Positions 54,355-64,000 of a stretch of DNA of 64,000 nucleotides are shown piece by piece; positions within the stretch are counted from its first letter, which is position 1, and the number at the start of each line of letters is the position of its first letter. The stretch is from the NCBI GenBank assembly GCA_029876055.1, contig CM056874.1, forward strand, positions 2,666,001 through 2,730,000, given 5' to 3'. The translations under genes were made by a program, and so were the position numbers. The notes under the pieces were generated by a model. It saw nothing but the letters and a program-made list of their open reading frames with translations, did not search any database and was not told the DNA's origin. The stretch comes from Madurella fahalii (Eukaryota; Ascomycota; Sordariomycetes; Sordariales).

Positions 54355-55761
54355 TTAACTGTACCAGCCGCGTGCACCGGGGCCTCGCTGTTCCTCCTCC
54401 TGCCTGTGAGGAATCATGGGTTCTTTGATGTCGAAGGCCTCAATGATGTCCCTCCAAGTCGCCATGTCAATCGACATGATCGCTTGGTGTCTCATGGGCG
54501 CCTTGGAGCGAGACGTCTGTGCCGATGCGTCTCTCCTGATAGGTTCTGTTGATTGTGTCAGCCTTGGTCAGCCATCCGTCTGGAAGGACGACATACCGAT
54601 CGCCGGAAGGCCGTTCTCGTCAAATTCCAGTTTGACGCTCCCCTCTCTGATTAAGAAGCTGACATAGAACATGTTTTCCACCGTCTGGCCGAAGGAATGG
54701 GGGTTGACGACGAATCGGAGGAGATCAATACCTCCGGTAAGCCGCAAGGCGTAGCGGTCCATCAACTCCCTCTGGGCCTCCGGGGTGTCATCGTCCTTCC
54801 ACTCCTCCTCCACCGTGTCCTGTGCAAACTGCTGGGCCGTTTCTAAATGCACGTGAATCTTCTTGCAGATGGAGGGGAGATCGTTCTTATCCGATTTCTG
54901 CAGGTCCTCGGCCCTCAGCTCCTCGGGACGGACCTCGCGAAGGTTGCTAACCCTGAATGGCGCCGCCCTCTTGGTAACCTTGCGGGCCTTTTTCTCAATG
55001 GACAGCGGGCCGAGGAGGAATCCCGGCAGGGCAGGTCTGCGGACGGCGGGAACGCAGGCGAAGCGGCCGAGGTGGGCCCAGTTCATCATGTCGCCGGCGT
55101 CACCCACCTCGTCCTCGTCGTCGCTACCTATAGCGCCGCGATTGGGCTGCCTGCGCCTCCTCTGGGTACACGAGAGCTCCTCCGCCTCGTCGTCTTCGAT
55201 TCCACGACCGTGCAGCATGTAGGTGATGCACTTGGAGACGAACTCGTCGACGTCAATCCCATTCCCGACGTTTCCCGACGTCAAGCGCTGCGCTCGGCGG
55301 GCTGAGAGATCAGCGGCAATGACCAGGCCGCGTGAATCGATGGCAGCCTCGGCAGTTTGCTTGACGTTCTTGATGATGCGGTCTGACTGGTTGAGGTAGT
55401 CGAGCAGCGCCTTGGGATCCGCCTGCATAAACTCGTCTGGGTTCTCGCGCATCTGCCTCTGCATCTCGCGCAGGCTCTGCTGGATCGCTCTGCGCTCCTG
55501 CATCGACTGATCCGGGTCGTACTCGTCGGCATCCCCGCGCTCGTCTCTCTGCGGAGAGGGATCACGCGTCCGGCGCCGGCTGGTAGATGGCTCGCTGCCA
55601 ACGTCCGAAGTCCGCTTCTTCGAAGAGCCCCGGGCGGCGGCCGGCGTCTCGGCGCCACCGCGCACTGCCAAATGCCGGCGGTTCTCCATGTCAGCGGTGA
55701 GGGGCGACAGCGGATTCGAGGCCCGGTTGCAGGAGGACCGGGAAGAAACGGTTTTTCTCAT
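54355..55761 (-). CDS. NSE4: Nse4 kleisin subunit of the SMC5/6 complex
   Basis: Two exons, 55761-54597 and 54545-54355, joined across a 51-base intron (GLPAI/EPIRRDA). The product is 451 residues from ATG 55761, or 427 from the second ATG at 55689. Nse4 is the kleisin that bridges the Smc5 and Smc6 heads in DNA repair and replication-fork processing. The C-terminal winged-helix domain is diagnostic: NPHSFGQTVENMFYVSFLIR, then LEFDENGLPAI and, after the intron, QAIMSIDMATWRDIIEAFDI. The N-terminal helical part (QQSLREMQRQMRENPDEFMQ, LDYLNQSDRIIKNVKQTAEA) fits the Smc6-neck binding region. The start is basic, with an RRRTRD nuclear-localisation-like patch. Without the intron the frame ends in SSFQTDG, losing conserved residues. 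It is divergent from VPS34. Confidence 0.92.
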
Positions 55762-56377
55762 GAGCTGCGGTGCGACAAGACGTAGTTCAAATGAGTGGAC
55801 GGAAACAGGCGGGCATTGGTTGGCTCCGGCTTTCTTTGTGCTTGCCTCGTTTAATTTTTGTTTCGACGGTTGGTCCTCACTTGCATGAGCAACCTGGCTG
55901 CGTCGCGTCGTTGAATTTGGAGACGCGCCATTCCAGGATCGGCTCCCCATCCCATTAACGAGTTCGCGCCAGACAGGCAGCCCTGTGGGGCAAACACAGC
56001 GGGGCAGCTCACCCCTGTCTGTGTCCTTTACTACTGTACAGTAGTGTACTGTACAGTACATACAGTATGCAAGGATCTGACTGTCCCAGTGTCCCCCCCC
56101 CCACCCCACTGCAGCTGTAGCAGTACTTTACTGCCCGTGGGGTGCCGTACGTGCCATATTGGAACGCATGTGCCTAAGGTAGATAAGGCATAGCGTGTGC
56201 TGTACCTGAGCTCTAAGCTCTTGTCAATTTTAGAACCCACGCCAACCTCAGCATCACGCCGATCCATTTGTTTTCCTTTTCCCTTTTTTTTTTTTCCTTT
56301 TTTCCCCGCCCTTCGCTGGTGGTATCGTCAGCCCCTCGGTAGCCTGGCAGCGTCGCTGCTACAGATAGTTTACCGCC
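55762..56377. promoter_or_regulatory. Divergent NSE4-VPS34 promoter with palindrome cluster
   Basis: 616 bases between the two start codons. At 56031-56070 lie two adjacent perfect palindromes, CTACTGTACAGTAG (56031-56044) and TGTACTGTACAGTACA (56045-56060), followed by TACAGTATG. A C run (56093-56101) and T runs (56285-56299) follow toward VPS34. The palindromes could be a regulator site or a cruciform-prone repeat. Confidence 0.6.
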
Positions 56378-59228
56378 ATGGAGCCCTTCTCGTTCGCCAC
56401 CTCCGACAAGCTGGCGTACCCGGTCAGCATCCGCATGTGAGTATTTTAATGATCCGGCCTTGAGCGCAATGAACTACTGACGCGCCCATCTCCAGCATCA
56501 ACCTCGAGGGTGCGGAGGCCCCGCTCCCGTTTACCTATCTCGAGGAACATCCGGAACTCCGGTTCATTGGATCCAACCAGAGGTACCCATCATTCTGTCC
56601 CTCACTGTCCCTCACTGTCCCACCCTGCCAGGCCTAGCTCACCCCGCCCCACCGCGCAGTCCCCATTCCGACCTCTACGTAACCGTCCAGGTGTGGGCAG
56701 GCTCCAAGCCCCTGACTGTCCCCGTCCAAACCGCCTACAAGTCTTTCCGGACCGAGAGGAGGTGGAACGAGTGGCTCACGCTCCCCGTCACATACGCCAC
56801 GCTGCCGCAGAACTCGCGTCTCGCGATTACCATATGGGATCTGTCTCCGACTGGAGGGCCAGGCGCACAAGGGCACGCGATACCGTTTGGCGGGACAACA
56901 CTCCCGCTGTTCGATAAGGACAACCAGCTTCACAAGGGCCGTCAAAAATGCCGTGTTTACAGGCACCGACCCGCCGACGGCAACGATGACTCCGTCACAC
57001 CCGCTATTCTTCCCAAGAAGAGGGCCAAGAAGGGCGGCCCCGAAGATCGAGAGGCCGACGAGCTAGACCGCATGGAGAAGCTGTTCAAGAAGCACGAGAT
57101 GGGCGAGATCCCTCGCGTCGACTGGCTTGACCAGCTTGTGTTCCGGGGTTTTGAGAAGCGGGGGCTGCAATCAGCCAAATCGCCGGCTCTCCACGAGGCG
57201 CAACTGCGGAAGGGGACTCAGGCTGATGCCTTGAAGGGCGCCCGAGATCCTAGCGCTCCCCCAGAACCATCCAGCTTCCTGCTCAACGTTGAGCTGCCGA
57301 GATTCGATTTCCCCGTTGTCTTCGCCGACCACCAATACCAGCCGTCTCCCGTCTCGTCCATGTTGCACCTTTCGTCCTCGCAATCCAACATCATCCCAAA
57401 GCCGCCGCCCGAAGTCCAGTTTGGTCCAGGCATCAACGCGATGGATGACGACGAGGGATACGGCGGACGTCTGGTCCGGGTATATGACCCGGAAGTTGCG
57501 GCGAAGGATAACCCGGCCGAGAGTAAGCACCGGAGGCTTGTGCGGAGCCAACACCGCAACGGCATCTTGGATAAGGATCTGAAGCCCAACGCCAAGGTTC
57601 GGGACGAGCTGAATCTGATAATGTCATATTCGCCGACCCACACCTTGTCACCAGAGGAGAAGGACCTCATCTGGAAGTTCCGTCATCACTTGACCCGGAA
57701 CAAGAAAGCTGTTACCAAGTTTGCCAAGTCAGTCAACTGGCAAGATCAGTCAGAGTCTAGACAGGCGGTGCAGATCCTTGGGAAATGGACGGATATCGAT
57801 GTCGACGACGCCCTGGAACTTCTCGGCCCAACCTTTGATAATCCCGCGTTGCGAGCATTTGCCGTTGAACGCCTGCGCAAAGCCGACGACAAGGAGCTGC
57901 TTCTATACCTGCTGCAGCTGGTGCAGGCGTTGAAGTACGAGCACATCTCGCCTCAGTCTGACCATGAGGTGACGCAAGACTCTTCACTGGCCCGTTTTCT
58001 CATCTCAAGGGCCGCCAACAGCTTCACGCTCGGAAATTACTTTTGGTGGTACGTGATGGTTGAGTGCGATGACAAATCGCAGGATCAAGGGCCGGACAAC
58101 CAGGCCATCTACGGCAAGATTGCCTACGACTTCATGACTGAGCTCGTCAAGCAGCCAGACGGCGTGGCAACACGGAAGACGCTGCTGAGGCAGGGAGAGT
58201 GGATCTGCATCCTCTCCAAAATATCGGGGGAGATCAAAGAGTCGAACGAGTCCATTGCTAGGAGGACGGAGCGGGTGAAGCACTTCTTAGCTGACCCCAA
58301 GAACGAGCTTGTTACCATCGACCCGCCGCTCCCGCTGCCGTTAGATCCGTCGGTTGAAATCACCGGTGTGGTCCCAGAAGAAACCGTCGTCTTCAAATCG
58401 TCTCTTCATCCGATCAAGGTTGTGTTCAAGACGACGACTGGCCGGAAGTACGCCATTCTCTTCAAGACGGGTGACGACCTCCGGCAGGACCAGCTCGTTA
58501 TTCAGATCATCACGCTCATGGACGACCTGCTCCAGAAGGAAAATCTGGACCTCAAGCTCTCGCCCTACAAGATCCTTGCCACAAGCACCAGTGCGGGCTT
58601 GTCGCAGTTTGTCCACTCAATGACGTTCCAGGGCATCTCATCGAAATACCGCAACAACCCGGCGCTCGCCTACCTCAAACAGAACAACCCAGACAGCCAG
58701 GGCCCCATGGGCCTGCGGAAAGAGACACTGGACACGTTTGTGAAGTCATGCGCCGGGTACTGTGTCATTACGTACATCCTCGGTGTCGGCGATAGGCACC
58801 TTGATAACCTGTTACTAGCACCCGACGGACACTTTTTCCACGCCGACTTTGGGTACATTCTGGGGCGAGATCCCAAACCGTTCGCGCCGGCCATGAAGCT
58901 CTCCAAGGAGATGGTAGACTGCATGGGCGGATCCAACTCGGAGTATTACCGCCAGTTCAAGCAGTACTGCTTCTTGGCCTACAGCGCGCTACGGAAGAAT
59001 AGCAACCTGATTCTGAACCTGTTCAGTCTGATGGTGGATGCGAATATTCCCGACATCAAGCTCGAGCCGGACAAGGCGGCCTTGAAGGTCAAAGAGCGCT
59101 TTCACCTGGAGCTGAGCGAGGAGGAGGCGATCCGGCATCTGGAGAGGATCATGGATGACAACCTCAACGCTCTGGTGCCCGTCGTCATCGATAAACTCCA
59201 TGAGCTCGTACAGGCTTTCCGGGCGTGA
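56378..59228 (+). CDS. VPS34: Vps34, class III phosphatidylinositol 3-kinase
   Basis: Three exons, 56378-56436, 56496-56582 and 56660-59228, giving 904 residues (junctions SIRI/INLEG and SNQS/PHSDLY). It makes PI3P for endosomal sorting and autophagy as the catalytic subunit with Vps15 and Vps30. The C2 domain comes first (SDLYVTVQVWAGSKPLTVPV). The helical PIK domain lies near 320-520 (LSPEEKDLIWKFRHHLTRNK, LLYLLQLVQALKYE). The lipid kinase domain has FKTGDDLRQDQL (about 650), catalytic loop GDRHLDN (758-764) and activation segment HADFGYILG (775-783). The end is the amphipathic C-terminal helix (LVPVVIDKLHELVQAFRA). Intron 2 contains a short CTGTCCCTCA tandem. Length and order match the family. 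It is divergent from NSE4 and convergent with the reductase gene. Confidence 0.96.
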
Positions 59229-59392
59229 GGTGTCATTTTCTGGTTTGGGGAGTGCCGATGCATTGGGATATTTACCGAGATTTATGATGTGGTTAGATTA
59301 CAGCGATCGCTTTGGGGATTCATGCCCATCCGGCCTCCATAAGTCCTGCATATTACAATATAAGTGATGAACTGCGGCAACACAGCCTCGTC

Positions 59393-60706
59393 TTATGTAT
59401 CGCCAAATACAAACAAGCCTTTGCCGCTCCGGAAGCCCTCCAAGGTGCCCTGGATCGCGTCCTTCAGCACCTTCTCGTCAGTGTCCCAGTCCCACTTGAC
59501 CTCCTGGAACGGCGCCTCCTTGAACTTGCCCTCCCTCATTAGCTCCAGAATCTCGTCGACCGTCTTGCGCTTCTCAAGCGGGTTCTCCCTGCCCCACTCG
59601 CTCAGCCAGAACCCCTCGAAGCGCAGCCGCTTGAAGATCTGCGGTCCCGTCGGGAACGGGAAGCTCTGCCGCGACATGCCGCCGTACGTGACCATGCAGC
59701 CCTTGGGGCTGAGCGCCTTGACGATCGCCGACGCCGACTTCCCTCCCACGCAGTTCAGCCCCAGCATGAGCGGATCCTTGCCCCCGCGCGTCCACTCCTC
59801 CTTCATCCTGGCACTGAATGACCGATCGAGGAACTCGTTCTCGGTGATGACCACGGTCGCGCCCAATCCTTTCAGCTCCTCCTTCAGCGCCTCCGTCTCC
59901 TCGGGCGTCGCCCGCTCGCGGATGACGTTGATGCTCCGCAGGCCCCACAGGCGGCCCAGCTGGATGACGGCGCGGCCGACGCCGCTGTTGGCGCCGTTCT
60001 GGAGGAACCAGGCGCCGCCGGTGGCGCCGTCGGCGGCGGCAAAGCTCTTAACACTCAACCCGACGAGGTCGACATAGTCCTTGAGCATGCGGTACGCGCT
60101 GCAGGGGTTAATAGTAGCAGTGGCGACCTGGGCGGGGGTCAAGCCGTCGCGGCCTTTCTCCCCGCCGACGCGGAACAGGCGGCGCTCGGCGTCCTCGACG
60201 ACGGCGTGCGTGCGGAACGTCCCGAACCCCGTCGCCGCGGGCATCACCCAGTCGCCGCGGCGCAGGCCGCCGCCCACGCGCGGCCCCACCGCCACCACCT
60301 CGAAGCACCCCTCGTTCCCCGGCACCGCCGCCGGCTCCGGCGTGCCCAGCAGCGGCGAGAAGGCCGGCTTGGCCCCGTACGTCCCCTGGATCGTGTTCAC
60401 GTCGGCCGGGTTGACCGGCGCCGCCAGCGTGCGCACCAGCACGGCCCCGTCCGGCAGCGACGGCGAGATGGAGTGCGTGTGCAGCGAGAGGACCTCGACG
60501 GGCTCGCCGAAGCGGGAGAAGACGAGGGATTTGGCTTGCGTGTAGCCGTAGGGGCCGGATTTGTGGCGGCGCGAGGTGGTCGGGAGGAAAGGTCGGGGTT
60601 GGAGCTGGGGCTGGGGCCGGTGATAGTGGCGGAGGAGATGGCGGGTTGTGGTGGTGGTGGCGCCGCCACCGAGGCGTAGGGATTGAGGGCGGAGGACGGA
60701 CGCCAT
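59393..60706 (-). CDS. ETR1: Mitochondrial trans-2-enoyl thioester reductase (ETR1/MECR type)
   Basis: Single exon, 437 residues. It performs the last, NADPH-dependent step of mitochondrial type II fatty-acid synthesis, reducing trans-2-enoyl-ACP; the pathway supplies octanoate for lipoic acid. The first 50 residues are Arg-rich without acids (RHLLRHYHRPQPQLQPRPFL), a good mitochondrial presequence. The MDR-type fold follows: the catalytic-tyrosine segment NPADVNTIQGTYG, VPGNEGCFEVVAVG, the nucleotide-binding loop NGANSGVGRAVIQLG, then LGLNCVGGKSASAI and MVTYGGMSRQSFPFP. The C terminus is normal (EGFRSGKGLFVFGD). No zinc ligands, as expected. It ends 164 bases from the VPS34 stop on the opposite strand. 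Confidence 0.93.
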   Translation of the reverse strand: MASVLRPQSLRLGGGATTTTTRHLLRHYHRPQPQLQPRPFLPTTSRRHKSGPYGYTQAKSLVFSRFGEPVEVLSLHTHSISPSLPDGAVLVRTLAAPVNPADVNTIQGTYGAKPAFSPLLGTPEPAAVPGNEGCFEVVAVGPRVGGGLRRGDWVMPAATGFGTFRTHAVVEDAERRLFRVGGEKGRDGLTPAQVATATINPCSAYRMLKDYVDLVGLSVKSFAAADGATGGAWFLQNGANSGVGRAVIQLGRLWGLRSINVIRERATPEETEALKEELKGLGATVVITENEFLDRSFSARMKEEWTRGGKDPLMLGLNCVGGKSASAIVKALSPKGCMVTYGGMSRQSFPFPTGPQIFKRLRFEGFWLSEWGRENPLEKRKTVDEILELMREGKFKEAPFQEVKWDWDTDEKVLKDAIQGTLEGFRSGKGLFVFGDT

Positions 60707-62162
60707 TTCGGAATGGTTGGCGGGTTGCGGCGCCCTTTAGGTTGTAGATGCAGAAGAGGCGGAGCGAATCGGACACCAGAAACTGATGAATTCTCTTGAG
60801 AGTTGATGTGCTGAGCTGCAAGAACGCTCTCAGCTCACTCCATCTAACCAGAGCCGGCACTGCGGACCCTTCCTTGCCTCAATTCACAGCTGAGTATAAT
60901 AAAAGAGATAAAAGAGGCCAGCAATACCCAATTGCTAGTAAATTCAGCTTTGAGCGAAGCTTGATATCAAATTTGCTCCATCTTCAACAGTTGTTTGCGC
61001 TGTTTGACTCGCTGCGCCGGTCGCCCGGCAGCGATGACGTCGAAATTGGACCTCGGGCCACGAGAGCTTCGGCCAATCAGGTCGTCGCACCCGAAGCTCA
61101 CCGGGAGCTCTTCCGAGAAGCAAACCTCCCCTTCAAGCCTCATCGTATCAGACTGCTTGTTCATAATATCAAATGATCCTACCTACCACTTCCACGGTTA
61201 AACGAAATAAGCCGCCTTCACCGCCTCCGACGTGGGTGGCATGACCAGGTCTTAATAGATGTCCTATGCATCCCAAGGTTACATCCCCCTCGCCAACGCG
61301 TTACTCCGTCTCCCCTCACGACGGGGAAACGCCAGCCATTCCGGAGCACGATCATGTATGTATGTTAGCCATTTTCCAAGCAAGACTTACTACGGCTACG
61401 ACAAACAATCAATTGATTATTTTGTAATCCAACAGGCCTGCGAAAAAGAAAAAAAAAGCAGCCTCGATAGTCCTCCTCTCTTACTTTTTGATCATCTGTG
61501 ACCAAAGTAATAGATGTAAATCAATGCTCAAAAAAGAAAACTCCAGCCATAAGCCAGGTCAAGTCGTAAGTGCTGCGTAACAGGACGTCCACAACAACTG
61601 GCACCTCTCTCATTCCATCTCGTGAGGCCTTTCTTCCCTCCCACACAACCACCAAAGATTACGGTGTACCTGTGCATGTACCAAAGAGAGAACAGACAAA
61701 AAGCCGCCAGCCACCAATATTTTCCGCCAACTTTCGAGAAGGGACATGTACAATGCGCAAAAGGGGAGGGGGACTAGCCGGTGGGCATAAGGCACCACCG
61801 GATGTTGGTAAGATAGAGAAAAAAAGAAACCAAGGGGGGCTAGGCATCCAGTCACACTCTTGCAAGAGCGGGACCAAGGACATAAAACATCCATTACAGA
61901 CAGCTTCTGAGTAGAGGGTGGTAATAAGCAGCAAAGAAAAGGAAATCCTCATAAAAAGCGAACGTGCCCGTGAAGAAGAGAAGGAGAATAAAAAAAAAAA
62001 AAAAAAAAAAAAAAAACCAAAAAGAAACGAGCCGGGTATCTTTCGTCTGCACCTCAACAGCATTCTCCTCGCCCGCCTCCCATGTTCCGAGGCCGCGTGA
62101 ACCCGCAGTCGTATCTCGTACCTCGTCCCAAGCAGACGATCCCCTCTCGCCGCGCCATGTCT
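60707..62162. other. Intergenic region between reductase gene and the disordered-protein gene
   Basis: 1.45 kb. The left part is the promoter of the reductase, the right part the 3' region of the 62.2-62.8 kb gene. It includes a 26-base poly-A run (61990-62015). Open frames are short and unrecognised. Confidence 0.5.
61990..62015 (+). repeat. Poly-A run of about 26 bases
   Basis: Uninterrupted A tract, poly-T on the strand of the 62.2-62.8 kb gene, about 150 bases past its stop. No retroelement features flank it, so it is more likely a simple mononucleotide tract than a retroposed tail. Confidence 0.9.
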
Positions 62163-62828
62163 TTACTTTATATCCTTGAATAAATCCCCCCCAAACCCAC
62201 TCTCATCCTGTACCCCAATTTTGGATTTGAGCTCGCTGATTTCAGGAATCATAGGCGGTGGCGGGCCCATCGGTTTTTTCTCGTCCGTGGTCGCCGGTGG
62301 AGAGAGGGGAGTCGTAGTTTTGTTTACGGCACCGTCGTTGCCCCGAAGCCTCCCGAACCATCCACTAGACCGTTTCACCTTGCGCGAGTCGGCAACACTG
62401 CTGTTGCCCCGGCTCTCCGGCCGCCCGTCCTGAGTGACCGCCGCATCCCCATTGGCGTAAGCGTTGTTCAGTAGGCCGCGACTGAATAGCCGGCGTATGC
62501 TCCCCGGACGGTTCGACAGGGTAGGCGAGGCGGGGTTGTCTTCGGCGCGCCGTTTCGTGCCGCTCGTTGTGATACTTGATACATGCGATTTAGGTGACAA
62601 GGCGCTGTCCGGCTTGCCATTGGCCGCTTTCTCTTGCTTCTCGTCCACCTTGGGCGTCTCGGGTGGTGTCGGCGCGGCTTTCTCTTCTACCGGCGACGGG
62701 GCGGGTGGGGGGATATCGGTGCCGTCCGTCAACGAGCCGAACTTGAACTCTAGGGCCGGAAGCTCGAAGCGTTTGCTCGTAGTGGCTCCCGCAGGCTTGG
62801 CGGTCGTGCTATTCGACCGCGACGGCAT
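62163..62828 (-). CDS. Disordered fungal protein of unknown function
   Basis: Single exon, 221 residues from ATG 62828. It is rich in Pro, Ser, Lys and Thr. Three short segments look constrained: near the N terminus RFELPALEFKFGSLTDGTDI, a central basic patch GSIRRLFSRGLLNNAYANG with a following SSGWFGRLRG, and the C terminus PEISELKSKIGVQDESGFGG then DLFKDIK. The spacing, short conserved peptides in a disordered chain, suggests a binding adaptor, but I do not recognise the family. There is no signal peptide or membrane segment. The frame is clean and codon use matches neighbouring housekeeping genes. Confidence 0.75.
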   Translation of the reverse strand: MPSRSNSTTAKPAGATTSKRFELPALEFKFGSLTDGTDIPPPAPSPVEEKAAPTPPETPKVDEKQEKAANGKPDSALSPKSHVSSITTSGTKRRAEDNPASPTLSNRPGSIRRLFSRGLLNNAYANGDAAVTQDGRPESRGNSSVADSRKVKRSSGWFGRLRGNDGAVNKTTTPLSPPATTDEKKPMGPPPPMIPEISELKSKIGVQDESGFGGDLFKDIK

Positions 62829-64000
62829 GGCTAGGGCTGTAGTAGAGGCGTAGGCGCAGACGCAGGAGGGAGACTTGGTATGCTAATTCAGCAATGCAAT
62901 ACAAGGCAATGCCTGGCCTGTGTGGTTGACTCCTTTGAATTGACCGGGAACGAGTGACCGTAACAAAGCAGATGTGTAAAAGGGTGGCAACCGCTGTTGT
63001 GGTCGGAAAGAGTGGATTGTCTCGCCGTCGGGAAGTTCGTAGGGAAGTTGGCTTTGCCAGGGAGGGGACGTCGATTCGCGATGGAAGCCAAATGGAAAGG
63101 AAACAGAAGGCCAGAGCAAACGGCCGGCGTGCAAGTGCCCTCAGTGGTAGCGTTCTGGGGAGCCGGGGGGCTGGTGCCGAGTGCGTTTGCGGAAAACGAA
63201 ACGGCGATCGGCGATGCTCAGCCAAGACAGGAATAAAACAGCGTCCGTGACCCGGGCAGGCAAACGCCGCTAGCACATTCAGCTAGACTGTCTTGGTTCT
63301 GGAGCCCGCAATTGGAACAATGTCTCGATGAAATATCCGTGTCTGTGATTTTGGCTCCGGCGGGCTGTCTGGGTTGAGGCAAGCTCGCAAGTGGACAGGG
63401 AGAGCGAAAGGGCCCCCAGGTAGGACAGGAGACCCCTGCTGCACCTTCGTAGACCCAGCAAGAAAAGGTGGAGACTGGCAGGAAAAGGAAGGAGGGCCTG
63501 CTGCCATCCCAAATGAGAAATGCCCCTGGTTCGGTAACTTTTGCTGCAAAAGCGGGCTGTCCCCACTGTCTTGGCCTACCGGTTTTGCAGTGGCATTCTT
63601 TGCGCCATTCACACAGCAGATGCTGCCTAAGCCATGACTCCAGCGATGAAGAGGACGGTTCTGCAAGTAATCGTTTCTAAAAGCTGGATTGGACCAAGGA
63701 CAGTCAGTTCTTTACCGTGCTGTTGAAGCCAGCTTTCGGCACCAATTACAAAGTTCCGTCGCACGGTCCGCTCCCGCCTGCAGGCGATCTGATCCTCTCC
63801 GTAGAAACCGTATGCCCGTCTCGGCAGCGGATCTCTCGAGACGATGGACCACATCTCACCATTCTCACCACTTTGGCTAGTAGATGGCTTGCAGCCGGGC
63901 TCGTTTCATCGTTGGGCCACAAAGCGAATGCGCCGCTCTGCAAGTGGATGGGAAGCAGCAAGGCCATTGGCCCACAACTGGACCTACAAGACTTTGTTGC
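62829..64000. other. Right edge, no gene supported
   Basis: The first 400-500 bases are the promoter and leader of the disordered-protein gene, with a likely intron-like or leader region near 62870-62960. Beyond that, only short unrecognised open frames. Confidence 0.45.

Noticed and set aside
60108..60860. Minus-strand Pro/Arg/Ala-rich frame of 250 codons
   Set aside because: Frame-shifted shadow of the enoyl thioester reductase gene.

Overview
The window is nuclear DNA of a filamentous ascomycete (Pezizomycotina, most likely a Sordariomycete). Reasons: GC-rich coding sequence; short introns of about 50-110 bases with GTRAGT-type donors and CAG/TAG acceptors; fungal-only families (HET domain, SesB-hydrolase/NACHT NLR, fungal kinase-like proteins, CbxX-type triple AAA+ protein); and C-to-T type lesions at CpA/TpG dinucleotides that look like repeat-induced point mutation (RIP). 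I saw no tRNA, rRNA, CRISPR array or bacterial operon structure. All coordinates and splice sites were read by eye.

Layout. 1-36 kb is accessory DNA, with long gene-poor stretches and decayed genes. In order it holds the end of a gene cut by the left edge, a Nudix hydrolase, repeat family A (copy 1), a kinase-like gene, a small Cys-rich gene, a coiled-coil relic, an aminoglycoside-phosphotransferase-like (APH) pseudogene with two TGG-to-TAG stops, repeat family B (copy 1), a five-exon MFS transporter, a five-exon fructosamine kinase, and, divergent from it, a six-exon NLR (SesB-like hydrolase, NACHT, WD-like repeats). Then come an orphan C-terminal piece of a fructose/sedoheptulose bisphosphatase, a frameshifted kinase, repeat B (copy 2, inverted), an APH-family membrane protein, a frameshifted multi-span membrane protein, a small secreted GPI-type protein, an ABC-transporter relic, a kinase with an in-frame stop, and an SRPK-like kinase.

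36-40 kb carries VPS54 (GARP tethering complex). 40-44 kb is accessory again: a HET-domain pseudogene with a stop and two frameshifts, and repeat A (copy 2). 44-63 kb is conserved and gene-dense: a triple-AAA+ CbxX-like protein convergent with a large coiled-coil/membrane protein, NSE4 (SMC5/6 complex) divergent from VPS34 (class III PI3-kinase), mitochondrial 2-enoyl thioester reductase (ETR1/MECR type) convergent with VPS34, and a disordered fungal protein.

The strongest unusual pattern is the accessory block: seven kinase-fold genes within about 32 kb around one NLR, several inactivated. The diagnosable stop codons are of RIP type, while the frameshifts sit mostly in homopolymers and could be assembly errors. 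VPS34 and VPS54 both serve endosome/Golgi membrane traffic, but they are 17 kb apart and no operon-like link is implied.
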